Source of the DNA: Lactobacillales bacterium | GTDB lineage: Bacteria; Bacillota; Bacilli; Lactobacillales; Vagococcaceae | Length of the DNA stretch: 14,411 nucleotides | Reading direction: 5' to 3' | NCBI GenBank assembly: GCA_015655485.1 | Contig: JAATEZ010000237.1 | Coordinates: forward strand, 1 to 14,411 | In this document: positions 6,358-13,076 of the stretch, in pieces | How the letters are laid out: every line of letters starts with the position of its first letter | Numbering within the stretch: the first letter of the stretch is position 1 | Translations under genes and position numbers: made by a program | The notes under the pieces: generated by a model | Seen by the model: only the letters and a program-made list of their open reading frames with translations | Database searches by the model: none | What the model was told of the DNA's origin: nothing

Positions 6358-7659
6358 TTAATTGGCTATAGAAGATTCAATTTGTGTTTGCGCGTCTTTT
6401 AAAACAGTGTCAATATCCGCCCCATCAATAATCTTTTGCGCATATTCTGTCAAAATGGATTCAATCGCATAAGTATGCAAACCATAATTGACACTGGGAA
6501 CTTCTGCAGACCATTCTGAAAGATCTTTAAAGACCTGCTGGCCACCATAAAATTCACTTTTCGCTTTATAAGCATCTGTACTTGCCGCGGATTTCAATGT
6601 GCTGATCAAACCGATTTTATTGGCCAGCGTATCCATCAAATCAGAACTTGTAGCAAAAGTTTGCTTCAAGAAATCTTTTGCAAGCTTGGTATTTCCAACT
6701 CCCTTGATCACATACCAGCCGCCGCCGCCAATACTTGAAGCAGGAATAGATTTTGAATTGTCCGCGAGTGTTGGGATCGGCGCGATCGCCCATTTTCCAC
6801 TTTGATCCGCCGCTCCCATGATCGTACTAGAATACCAGGAACCCGTCGGGGAAGACGCAACATCTCCAGACTGGACCGCGTTCACTCCTCCATCCCAGTC
6901 GGAAACCTGTGTCGCTACTCCCGAATTGATCAACTCAGCAAATACTTTCATCCCCTCTTTTAAAGCTTCATTATTAGATACCGTAACTGTTTCACCATCT
7001 TTTGCGGTATACCATTCTCCCGCAGACTGCATCATGATCCGAATGAGACCTAAATCACTTGGATTGATTGACAAAAGGGCATGACCAGTCTTGTTTTTTA
7101 CATCTTTTCCAATCGCGATATATTGGTCCCAAGTAATATTTTGCAAGTCTTTTGCTGTATATCCTGCTTGTTCCAAGTAATCTGTCCGATAAAACAGGCC
7201 AGCTACTCCACTATCAAAAGGCACTCCATAAATTTTGCTGCCCACCTTATTAACAGCGAATTTGTAGTCAGAAAAATCGTCTTCATTGACAATATTAGAT
7301 AAATCAGCGAAAGCGTCTGGATAAGAAGTTAAATATCCCTGAATTCGATAATCCTCAATTAAAACAATATTTGGTAAGCCATCTGTATTCCCTGACGCTA
7401 AACTTGTATTTAATTTTTGAACAATATCATCTTGAGACATAGTAACGACTTCCACTTTGACATCCTTATCCTTTTCTTTATAAATCTTCTTTGCTTCCTC
7501 TACCGCTTTGATATTAAATGTTTCATCCCAGGCCCAAATAGTTATTTTCTTACTACCAGAGCTATCATTGGATGCAGAACTCCCTCCTCCACAAGCTGCT
7601 AACATAACTAAAAGCAAAGATGTTCCAGCAACTATTAAAATCTTTTTTAATCTCTTCAT
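6358..7659 (-). CDS. Sugar ABC transporter substrate-binding lipoprotein
   Basis: This is an extracellular carbohydrate-binding protein (SBP_bac_1/MalE-like family) of 433 residues, the usual size. It has a lipoprotein signal with a lysine-rich start, a hydrophobic core at 7-19 and lipobox LAAC with the lipidated Cys at 23, then a Gly/Ser/Asn-rich linker. The mature part begins KKITIWAWDE; GVPFDSGVAGLFYRTDYLEQAG and the Trp/Gly-rich SIGGGGWYVIKG are typical of the family. The ribosome site is a purine-rich GGGGAAGGG about nine bases before the ATG. It is first in a minus-strand operon with MalF- and MalG-type permeases. It is likely controlled by the divergent YesN/YesM-like system and by carbon catabolite repression through the cre-like site at 7814. 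Substrate not identified; oligosaccharides or plant/host glycans are typical for this arrangement. Confidence 0.94.
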   Translation of the reverse strand: MKRLKKILIVAGTSLLLVMLAACGGGSSASNDSSGSKKITIWAWDETFNIKAVEEAKKIYKEKDKDVKVEVVTMSQDDIVQKLNTSLASGNTDGLPNIVLIEDYRIQGYLTSYPDAFADLSNIVNEDDFSDYKFAVNKVGSKIYGVPFDSGVAGLFYRTDYLEQAGYTAKDLQNITWDQYIAIGKDVKNKTGHALLSINPSDLGLIRIMMQSAGEWYTAKDGETVTVSNNEALKEGMKVFAELINSGVATQVSDWDGGVNAVQSGDVASSPTGSWYSSTIMGAADQSGKWAIAPIPTLADNSKSIPASSIGGGGWYVIKGVGNTKLAKDFLKQTFATSSDLMDTLANKIGLISTLKSAASTDAYKAKSEFYGGQQVFKDLSEWSAEVPSVNYGLHTYAIESILTEYAQKIIDGADIDTVLKDAQTQIESSIAN

Positions 7660-7704
7660 TTTTCTTTCCCTTCCCCTTCTAATTATTTAATGTATCCGAC
7701 AAGT

Positions 7705-7743
7705 TTCATAGCACCTTTCAAAATGCATTTCAAAAATATTTCA
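7705..7743 (-). promoter_or_regulatory. Phased TGAAA repeats with overlapping secondary promoter
   Basis: On the minus strand TGAAAT, TGAAAT and TGAAAG occur at 7743-7738, 7732-7727 and 7720-7715, spaced 11 and 12 bases, about one helical turn. They overlap a possible weak promoter: TTGAAA (7733-7728), a 17-base spacer, and TATGAA (7710-7705) with an extended TGC. AraC-type activators often bind phased direct repeats, so this may be the regulator's target, but that is inference. Confidence 0.35.
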
Positions 7744-7799
7744 CCTGGTAAATTTTTGGATCCTCTATTTTTTCGTTCATGCGTTTTATTCCTGAAATC

Positions 7800-7828
7800 A
7801 CTATAACGTCCGTTGAAAGCGCAGTCAA
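7800..7828 (-). promoter_or_regulatory. Promoter of the sugar ABC transporter operon
   Basis: On the minus strand TTGACT (7828-7823) and TATAGT (7805-7800) are separated by exactly 17 bases, each matching the sigma-A consensus at five of six positions. The start would be near 7793, giving a leader of about 130 bases before the lipoprotein ATG. The -35 box and spacer are covered by a cre-like site. Confidence 0.7.
7814..7827. promoter_or_regulatory. Catabolite responsive element (cre, CcpA operator)
   Basis: TGAAAGCGCAGTCA matches the consensus TGWAANCGNTNWCA at every defined position except one (A for T at position 10). Its overlap with the -35 and spacer of the sugar operon promoter fits repression by CcpA when a preferred sugar is present. 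Confidence 0.7.
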
Positions 7829-7921
7829 TAAAGCCGTGTCATCTCCAACAAATAATCCCAAAATCAAAAAATAGTCCAAAATCATTTATTTTTTTTTCTG
7901 GATAATCCAAACAGTTTAACA

Positions 7922-7927
7922 TAAAAT
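7922..7927 (+). promoter_or_regulatory. Candidate -10 box for the two-component operon
   Basis: TAAAAT at 7922-7927 is placed about 33 bases before the response regulator ATG. No good -35 is visible; the equivalent position is occupied by a small dyad, TGGAT A ATCCA (7899-7909), which could bind a regulator. Weak call. Confidence 0.3.
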
Positions 7928-7959
7928 GAAATTTAGAGAGCAAAAAAAGGGGAGCGGTT

Positions 7960-9477
7960 ATGACGGAGAAATTGCAAAAAATATTAATTGTAGATGATGA
8001 GCTTGCTATTCGTCAAGGGTTGAAAAATTTTATTGAATGGGAGAAAGAGGGGTTTACGATCGTTGCTGATGTCGGGAATGGAAAAGATGCTCTAAAAGCG
8101 ATTGAAGAAACTCAGCCCGATTTTATCCTTGCTGATATCGTCATGCCTATAATGGATGGAGTAGAATTGACAAAAATCATTCAAAGTCGATATCCAAATA
8201 TTCATATGCTCATTCTCAGCAGCTATAGTGATTTTGAATATGTCAAATCAACACTGCAGCATGGTGCCGTTGATTATATATTGAAGCCCACATTGAATCC
8301 AAAGGAATTATTGAATAAGCTAAAAGCGATGGTCAGCCAAAAAGAACGGAAGAATAGCTCAAAAAATCAACTGTCTGCATTAAATCAATATCTTTTGGGC
8401 TATCAACATACATTTAAAACTGAAAAATCAGCCGAAATTTTCCCTTATAAAAAATTTTTTTTATTAGTTAGCAATTTAAAACTGTATGAAGATCCTGAAC
8501 AGATACAAAGACAGATCAAGCATGTTCTTCCATCCCAAGATGAGAACTCATCCTATTCTTTTTTTTCTTTAAACAATGCTTTAGTTATTCTGTTGAACTT
8601 AGATTTAAAGGAAGCAACCTACACTCAACAACAACTTTGGAAAACAATTTTATCTTTAAAACGGGCAGAACCCAGCGCTTTTTTTATTCAAAGCCACTGT
8701 CTTGAATCGCTTGAACAAGTAAAGCAAGCCTATCCCAAATTAGCCGCTCTCAGCTTAGAAAAACGTTTTTATTATAAACAAACTCTGATCATAGAATATG
8801 AATGTTTGATCGAAGCTGAAGGGCTGCCGCCTTTTGAAACCAAAAAATACTTGCTGAATTTAACTAATCAAAATTTTGATGAGGCCTTAGATGAGTTACA
8901 AACTTTCATCACCAGCGTCTGTTTACGTCCCGTTTTAGAACAGGACCTTAAAAATTTGGCCAATAGCGCACTTTATAATCTATTAGCTGCTGTGGAAGAA
9001 ATGAATGGAAATAATCAAGAAATATCTCAAACTAAAATGACAAGTTTTAACCAAATCAATAACTGCTCCTACTTAATTGATTTTCCAAATATATTCACAA
9101 GGATTATCAAGGATTTAAGGCTGCTGATCGAAAAGTATAGTAAATCAAACAGAATAGATCTGAGTCAAAATTTACTCGCTTATATCAACCTTCACTACGC
9201 TGAAAAGCTTACACTGAATGACTTGGCTGACCATTTTCATTTTAATTATAATTATCTGTCAGTTTTTTTCACAACACAAATGAACGAAAACTTTAGCGAT
9301 TATTTAAATCGAGTACGCATTCAACATGCCTGCCAACTGCTAGAAGACAGCCGGCAAAACATCTCAGAGATCAGTTATGCCGTCGGATACAATGATATCA
9401 GTTATTTTTCTAGAGTTTTCAAAAAAATAACGAGTAAAACACCATCCCAATACCGCAGAAAGGCTCTCTTGCGATGA
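7960..9477 (+). CDS. Response regulator, YesN type (receiver plus AraC DNA-binding domain)
   Basis: A 505-residue cytoplasmic regulator. The N-terminal receiver domain (about 5-125) has acidic residues D12 and D13, phosphoacceptor D59 (ADIVMP), S87 and K109 (LKP), so all catalytic positions are present. Residues about 140-395 form a variable middle region of the kind usual in YesN-like proteins, with no motif I can name. The C-terminal AraC/XylS domain (about 401-505) has two helix-turn-helix units, the second containing ISEISYAVGYNDISYFSRVFKK, and ends TPSQYRRK. A GGGGAG site precedes ATG 7960. The gene overlaps the kinase gene by four bases (ATGA). Divergent placement next to a sugar ABC operon points to activation of that operon in response to an external carbohydrate. 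The target and signal are inferred. Confidence 0.94.
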   Translation: MTEKLQKILIVDDELAIRQGLKNFIEWEKEGFTIVADVGNGKDALKAIEETQPDFILADIVMPIMDGVELTKIIQSRYPNIHMLILSSYSDFEYVKSTLQHGAVDYILKPTLNPKELLNKLKAMVSQKERKNSSKNQLSALNQYLLGYQHTFKTEKSAEIFPYKKFFLLVSNLKLYEDPEQIQRQIKHVLPSQDENSSYSFFSLNNALVILLNLDLKEATYTQQQLWKTILSLKRAEPSAFFIQSHCLESLEQVKQAYPKLAALSLEKRFYYKQTLIIEYECLIEAEGLPPFETKKYLLNLTNQNFDEALDELQTFITSVCLRPVLEQDLKNLANSALYNLLAAVEEMNGNNQEISQTKMTSFNQINNCSYLIDFPNIFTRIIKDLRLLIEKYSKSNRIDLSQNLLAYINLHYAEKLTLNDLADHFHFNYNYLSVFFTTQMNENFSDYLNRVRIQHACQLLEDSRQNISEISYAVGYNDISYFSRVFKKITSKTPSQYRRKALLR

Positions 9478-11219
9478 AAAAACTTATAAATAAAATGAGA
9501 AAAATTTATCTGCGAAACGAACTTTTTATCCGTATCATGAGTGTCGTTGTTATTAGTATTCTTGGTGTCGCTTCTATTTTGTCACTTACCATTGTCAAAA
9601 TATCCCAGAAAACTTATGTTCAGGCTTATGTAAAATCTAACAATATCATCCTCAATCAAGTCAGTAATGACTATGAAGAGTTAAACAACAATATCGTTAG
9701 TATTTTAACAAATATAGAGAATAGTCAAACAGTGAAAAAATATCTGGCCTCTGCTTATTCTTCTCCAGCAGAGGAAAGCCGAACATTATACGACTTAGAG
9801 CTGCAACTAGATGATTCGCAGCTTTTATATAAAAAAATACCCTCAAATATGATTTTGATCGGTCTAAACGGTCAAACCTTTTATCAAAATGATGCGGTAA
9901 GAACAAGGTTTCCAGAAGATTTGCTGTCTCTTAAAATCATTCAGCAAGCTAATGAACAATCAAATAGCGTTTTCTATCAATTTATTCAAAGCGGTCCCTC
10001 TTCTTATACAAATCATATAAACTCATTGGCAATCGTTAAGGTGCTTAAAGATGATCAGCAGCAAACATACGGTTATGCACTGATCCTGCTGACTGAGAAT
10101 GTGTTCGCTGATTTTTATAATTCCTTAATTGACGGAAATTTAAACACAGTTTACATAACAAATCAGGATCAATGGATCGTTTCTTCAAATAACAAAAAAA
10201 TCATTGGTAAAAAAATAAAGTCTGCCACATTCGCAAAAGAAGTTTCTTCTCCCATAGAAGCCACAACACACAAAAATTTATATGGATATGATTTTACAAT
10301 GACAAGTGTGATCGATGAAAGCCAATTAGTTAAACAAATGGTATTATGGCCCACTATTTTAGCGATTTCGGCTATTGCGATATCATTTATCTCCATCTTT
10401 GCTTTTCTCACTATTCGAAAAACTACTGCGCCGATCTATACTCTTATTCAGCGTATTCCTCATATTACTGAAGGGGATTTCAGCAACAAAATTGACATTA
10501 CTGGAACGAATGAAATAAGACAGCTGGTTTCTGCTTACAATTTCATGTTGGATGGTTTAAATATTTATATTCAACAATTACTAAATGCTCAAAATGAAAA
10601 ACGTCTATCAGAAATACATGCACTTCAAATGCAGATCCAGCCGCACTTTATCTATAATACACTTACTTCTATAAAATTTTTAATTTGGCAAGGCGACAAA
10701 GAAAAGGCCGCAGAAGCTATTGATGCGTTTATTCGTTTGCTTAGGAACACGATCAGTGATGAACAAGGATCCATTACCTTAGCACAAGAACTCTCTAGTG
10801 TCATGGATTATGTACTGATCCTGCAAATCCGCTTTGGGGATAACGTAGCTGTAAATCTTCATTCAAACGAGGCTTTAAAGAATGAACTTGTTCCTAAAAT
10901 GATTGTCCATCCGATCATAGAAAATTCTTTTATCCATGCCTTTCCAAACCATCAAAAGGGAAACATCGAAATATTTGCTCTAAAAAAAGAAGGAATACTG
11001 AAGATAGAGATCATTGACAATGGTATCGGTATGCCAGAGACTAACTTAAGCCAGTTAAGCAGTGAAAATTATTCAACTAGAAAAAATCAATTTTCTGGTA
11101 TTGGATTAAAAAATGTGGACGACCGCCTGAAGCTACTATATGGAAATGAATATGGTATCTCTGTGATCAGCACTATCAACTTGGGAACTACTGTTACTAT
11201 CCGCTTTCCAACCAAATAA
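9474..11219 (+). CDS. Sensor histidine kinase, YesM type
   Basis: A membrane kinase of 581 residues. A first transmembrane helix lies at about 18-43, then an extracellular sensor region (about 44-287, probably of the Cache type usual in this family), a second helix at about 289-313 and a HAMP linker to about 366. The His_kinase domain has phosphoacceptor H391 in QMQIQPHFIYNTL, followed by a HATPase domain with the N-box IIENSFIHAF, DNGIGMP (D515) and GIGLKNVDDRL (G542). The start codon lies inside the stop of the response regulator gene, so translation is coupled. It should phosphorylate the regulator encoded just upstream. The ligand is unknown; YesM-like kinases commonly accompany carbohydrate uptake genes. 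No clear terminator follows. Confidence 0.95.
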   Translation: MKKLINKMRKIYLRNELFIRIMSVVVISILGVASILSLTIVKISQKTYVQAYVKSNNIILNQVSNDYEELNNNIVSILTNIENSQTVKKYLASAYSSPAEESRTLYDLELQLDDSQLLYKKIPSNMILIGLNGQTFYQNDAVRTRFPEDLLSLKIIQQANEQSNSVFYQFIQSGPSSYTNHINSLAIVKVLKDDQQQTYGYALILLTENVFADFYNSLIDGNLNTVYITNQDQWIVSSNNKKIIGKKIKSATFAKEVSSPIEATTHKNLYGYDFTMTSVIDESQLVKQMVLWPTILAISAIAISFISIFAFLTIRKTTAPIYTLIQRIPHITEGDFSNKIDITGTNEIRQLVSAYNFMLDGLNIYIQQLLNAQNEKRLSEIHALQMQIQPHFIYNTLTSIKFLIWQGDKEKAAEAIDAFIRLLRNTISDEQGSITLAQELSSVMDYVLILQIRFGDNVAVNLHSNEALKNELVPKMIVHPIIENSFIHAFPNHQKGNIEIFALKKEGILKIEIIDNGIGMPETNLSQLSSENYSTRKNQFSGIGLKNVDDRLKLLYGNEYGISVISTINLGTTVTIRFPTK

Positions 11220-11465
11220 TTTTATTTTTAAATTTATTGATCGCATAAATAATGACCCTTCATTATACCCAAATGGTAGCTGGCTCGTTTTTTTTCTTGA
11301 CTAATCTGGCCAAAACGAGTAGGTTTATTAATAGGAATTAATTTTTTAGGACTCATTTACTGACAAACAAAGCTGATTTTTAAGAATATTTAAAAAAATG
11401 CTGTCTGTCGGAATTACTTTGCGAAGGTTTTGAGATTTGACCTTGTGACGATCTTATGAGTAAGG

Positions 11466-11503
11466 GCAGTAACGATGCTTAAAAGCAGTAACGATGCTTA
11501 AAA
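11466..11503. repeat. Two tandem copies of a 19-bp repeat
   Basis: GCAGTAACGATGCTTAAAA occurs twice without a gap and without a mismatch (11466-11484 and 11485-11503). It sits directly upstream of the likely L25 promoter. It could be a recent slippage duplication or a doubled regulatory site. Confidence 0.9.
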
Positions 11504-11523
11504 AAGAAAGTTCGTACAAAAAT

Positions 11524-11529
11524 TATAAT
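11524..11529 (+). promoter_or_regulatory. Candidate -10 box for the L25 gene
   Basis: A perfect TATAAT about 100 bases before the L25 start codon. The expected -35 position is A-rich with no match to TTGACA, so the call is tentative; the tandem 19-bp repeat ends just upstream. Confidence 0.35.
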
Positions 11530-11570
11530 GCTGATAGATCCTTTAAACTTGGATCGTAAAATTTATGATT

Positions 11571-11608
11571 TAGATAAAGCGAACTTTATTCTGAAATAAG
11601 ATTATCTA
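11571..11608 (+). other. Leader hairpin immediately before the L25 ribosome binding site
   Basis: TAGATAA (11571-11577) pairs with TTATCTA (11602-11608), and inside it TTTATT (11585-11590) pairs with AATAAG (11595-11600) around a CTGA loop, leaving AGCGAAC as a one-sided internal loop. The AAAGGAGG site begins at the foot of this structure, so it could affect ribosome access. Confidence 0.5.
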
Positions 11609-11626
11609 AAAGGAGGAATTTATTTT

Positions 11627-12229
11627 ATGTCAATCACATTATCAGTAGAAGAAAGAGCTGTCAGACCACGTTCCATCAAAAACAAACTTAGAAAAGAAGG
11701 AAAGATCCCTGCTGTCGTGCATGGTAATCATATCGAAAGCACTCCCATCACTATAGATGAAAAAGAACTCCAAAAAATCTTGCGCGACCATGGACGGAAT
11801 GCTTTGATCTCCATGACAGTGAAAGGCAATCCTGTTAATGCACTTGTTGCCGAACAACAAGTAGACACTTTTTCTAAAAGATGGAAACACATTGAATTCA
11901 TCGCTGTAAATATGAATGAAAAAACTGAAGTGGAAGCTGAAATTTCATTGATAAACGAAGCGACAGCTATCGGTGTCAAAGAAGGCGGGATCATTGCCCA
12001 ATATGTATACCAAGTAAAAGTTTCCGCTACTCCAGACAAGTTGCCTGAATCTGTTGAAGTTGATGTTGCTAAACTTAAAATCGGCGATGTCCTAACGATC
12101 GGAAGTCTTTTAAAGAACGCTGATTACGATGTTTTAGGTGATCCGGATGAACCTATCGTAGGCGTTATTGAAGCTCCTGTAGAAGTTGAAGAAGAAAAAG
12201 TTGAAGAAGCAGCCCCTACAGAAGAATAA
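11627..12229 (+). CDS. rplY: 50S ribosomal protein L25 / general stress protein Ctc
   Basis: A 200-residue member of the bacterial L25/TL5/CTC family that binds 5S rRNA in the large ribosomal subunit. The N-terminal L25 domain (about 1-92) includes RKEGKIPAVVHGN and VNALVAEQQVDTFSKRWKHIEFIAV. The C-terminal beta domain (about 95-185) includes VKEGGIIAQ and LPESVEVDVAKLKIGDVLTI. The protein ends in an acidic Glu-rich tail, as in other Firmicutes Ctc proteins; E. coli L25 is a short, single-domain form. The start has a strong AAAGGAGG site about 11 bases upstream. The gene stands alone with its own terminator. The symbol ctc is also used. Its leader carries a hairpin and its upstream region a tandem repeat, so expression may be specially controlled. 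Confidence 0.97.
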   Translation: MSITLSVEERAVRPRSIKNKLRKEGKIPAVVHGNHIESTPITIDEKELQKILRDHGRNALISMTVKGNPVNALVAEQQVDTFSKRWKHIEFIAVNMNEKTEVEAEISLINEATAIGVKEGGIIAQYVYQVKVSATPDKLPESVEVDVAKLKIGDVLTIGSLLKNADYDVLGDPDEPIVGVIEAPVEVEEEKVEEAAPTEE

Positions 12230-12242
12230 ACAAAGTAGAATG

Positions 12243-12284
12243 AAAATCAGGACCTCTTTTTTTGAAAGAGATTCTGATTTTTTC
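12243..12284 (+). terminator. Intrinsic terminator of the L25 gene
   Basis: AAAATCAG (12243-12250) pairs with CTGATTTT (12274-12281), with an inner stem CTCTT/AAGAG, and the T-run continues to 12283. The inverse strand also ends in a short T-run, so it may serve the convergent glycosylase gene too. Confidence 0.8.
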
Positions 12285-12370
12285 TATAGCAAAAATGGGT
12301 CACTCTGCAAAAAAAGAGCAGAATTGAAAAGAACCGCCAAAGTGGTCGTATCTTACAAGCCCGCCGTATT

Positions 12371-12901
12371 TTATGCCTGATCTAATAAAAAAGGCTGCAA
12401 AATATCTTGCCACATTGCAATTTTTTGAGTTACCGAATAGCGAGCATTTGCCGGACTAGGTGAAGGAACGACCAATAGGTTTTTGACTGGAATACCTATA
12501 CTATCCAAAAGATCTTTTTGTTTCCATAATTCACTAAAAGCTTTTTGACTGTCTGCCACCACACAACTGATTTTAGTGTGTTCAATAAGGCCTGAAAAAT
12601 CATTGACTTTTGCAGCTTTGATTTGATCATCCCCGCTGCTGTTTTCGCGAACACAGGAAGCATAAACATCCCATAAAGCAAGGTTATGATGTTGCAATAG
12701 TCGTTTTTTCCCGGAATAATCCTGAGGCAGATTTTCTTGAAATAAAACAGCCACTATTTGCCAAAACTGATTGCGCGGATACGCATAATATTCCTGGTCA
12801 GCTAAAGAACGTTCTGACGGAAAAGTACCCACGATCAAAATTCTGGAATTTTGATCAAAAATAGGTGAAAAGCCATATTTTCTTTGCTCCATATTGATCA
12901 T
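12371..12901 (-). CDS. DNA-deoxyinosine (hypoxanthine) glycosylase, uracil-DNA glycosylase superfamily family 6
   Basis: A 176-residue base-excision repair enzyme that would remove deaminated bases, chiefly hypoxanthine and possibly uracil, from DNA. Visible motifs are GTFPSERS at 25-32, YYAYPRNQFW at 38-47 (with N44 the likely catalytic Asn of this family), ALWDVYASC at 75-83, and PSPSPANAR at 146-154, matching the minor-groove loop of the superfamily. Length is normal. The start at 12901 has AGGAG five bases upstream; an alternative Met4 would lie 14 bases away, so the first is preferred. It is a single gene with its own extended -10 promoter, convergent with the L25 gene. Substrate preference is assigned from family motifs only; it could be annotated simply as a Mug-like uracil-DNA glycosylase. 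Confidence 0.9.
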   Translation of the reverse strand: MINMEQRKYGFSPIFDQNSRILIVGTFPSERSLADQEYYAYPRNQFWQIVAVLFQENLPQDYSGKKRLLQHHNLALWDVYASCVRENSSGDDQIKAAKVNDFSGLIEHTKISCVVADSQKAFSELWKQKDLLDSIGIPVKNLLVVPSPSPANARYSVTQKIAMWQDILQPFLLDQA

Positions 12902-12924
12902 TCACACTCCTATATCTTTCTTTC

Positions 12925-12930
12925 ATTATA
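12925..12930 (-). promoter_or_regulatory. Extended -10 promoter of the glycosylase gene
   Basis: On the minus strand TGTTATAAT gives a perfect -10 (12930-12925) with a TGn extension, and the start would be near 12918, about 17 bases before the ATG. There is no good -35 (TATCTG), which an extended -10 can tolerate. Confidence 0.6.
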
Positions 12931-12944
12931 ACACAAGCGTTCTT

Positions 12945-13004
12945 CTCCAGATAACTCGTGAATCCTTCACTGTCCTACATTATTTTTTCTACAATTATCT
13001 GGAG
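12945..13004. repeat. Nested inverted repeats upstream of the glycosylase gene
   Basis: CTCCAGATAA (12945-12954) and TTATCTGGAG (12995-13004) are perfect 10-bp inverted repeats 40 bases apart. Inside the interval is a second dyad, GTGAA TCC TTCAC (12958-12970). The outer left arm overlaps the -35 position of the glycosylase promoter. No T-tract follows in either direction, so this is not a normal terminator for the metal transporter operon. Confidence 0.65.
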
Positions 13005-13076
13005 TGACAGAGATACCTTCCCTCCGGCTGCCTGATCAGATGACCGTAAAAATTTTTATTCCCTATTCATTCCTTG

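Larger units (their letters stand above)
11220..11626. other. Intergenic region between the kinase gene and the L25 gene
   Basis: About 400 bases with no credible ORF. It holds a weak hairpin ATAATGA/TCATTAT (11249-11266), an 8-bp inverted repeat CTCGTTTT/AAAACGAG (11284-11291 and 11312-11319) without a following T-tract, a 19-bp tandem duplication, a possible -10 box and the structured leader of the L25 gene. None of the hairpins is a convincing terminator for the kinase operon. Confidence 0.5.

Noticed and set aside
11249..11266. ATAATGA/TCATTAT hairpin after the kinase stop codon
   Set aside because: The stem is AT-rich and seven base pairs long with no T-tract after it; too weak to call a terminator.
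11284..11319. CTCGTTTT/AAAACGAG inverted repeat as terminator of the kinase operon
   Set aside because: The loop is 20 bases and no T-tract follows the stem in either direction, so an intrinsic terminator is not supported.
12186..12380. Plus-strand 64-codon frame after the L25 gene
   Set aside because: It overlaps the acidic tail of L25 out of frame and then runs through the terminator; its lysine-rich start is only the shadow of the Glu-rich tail.
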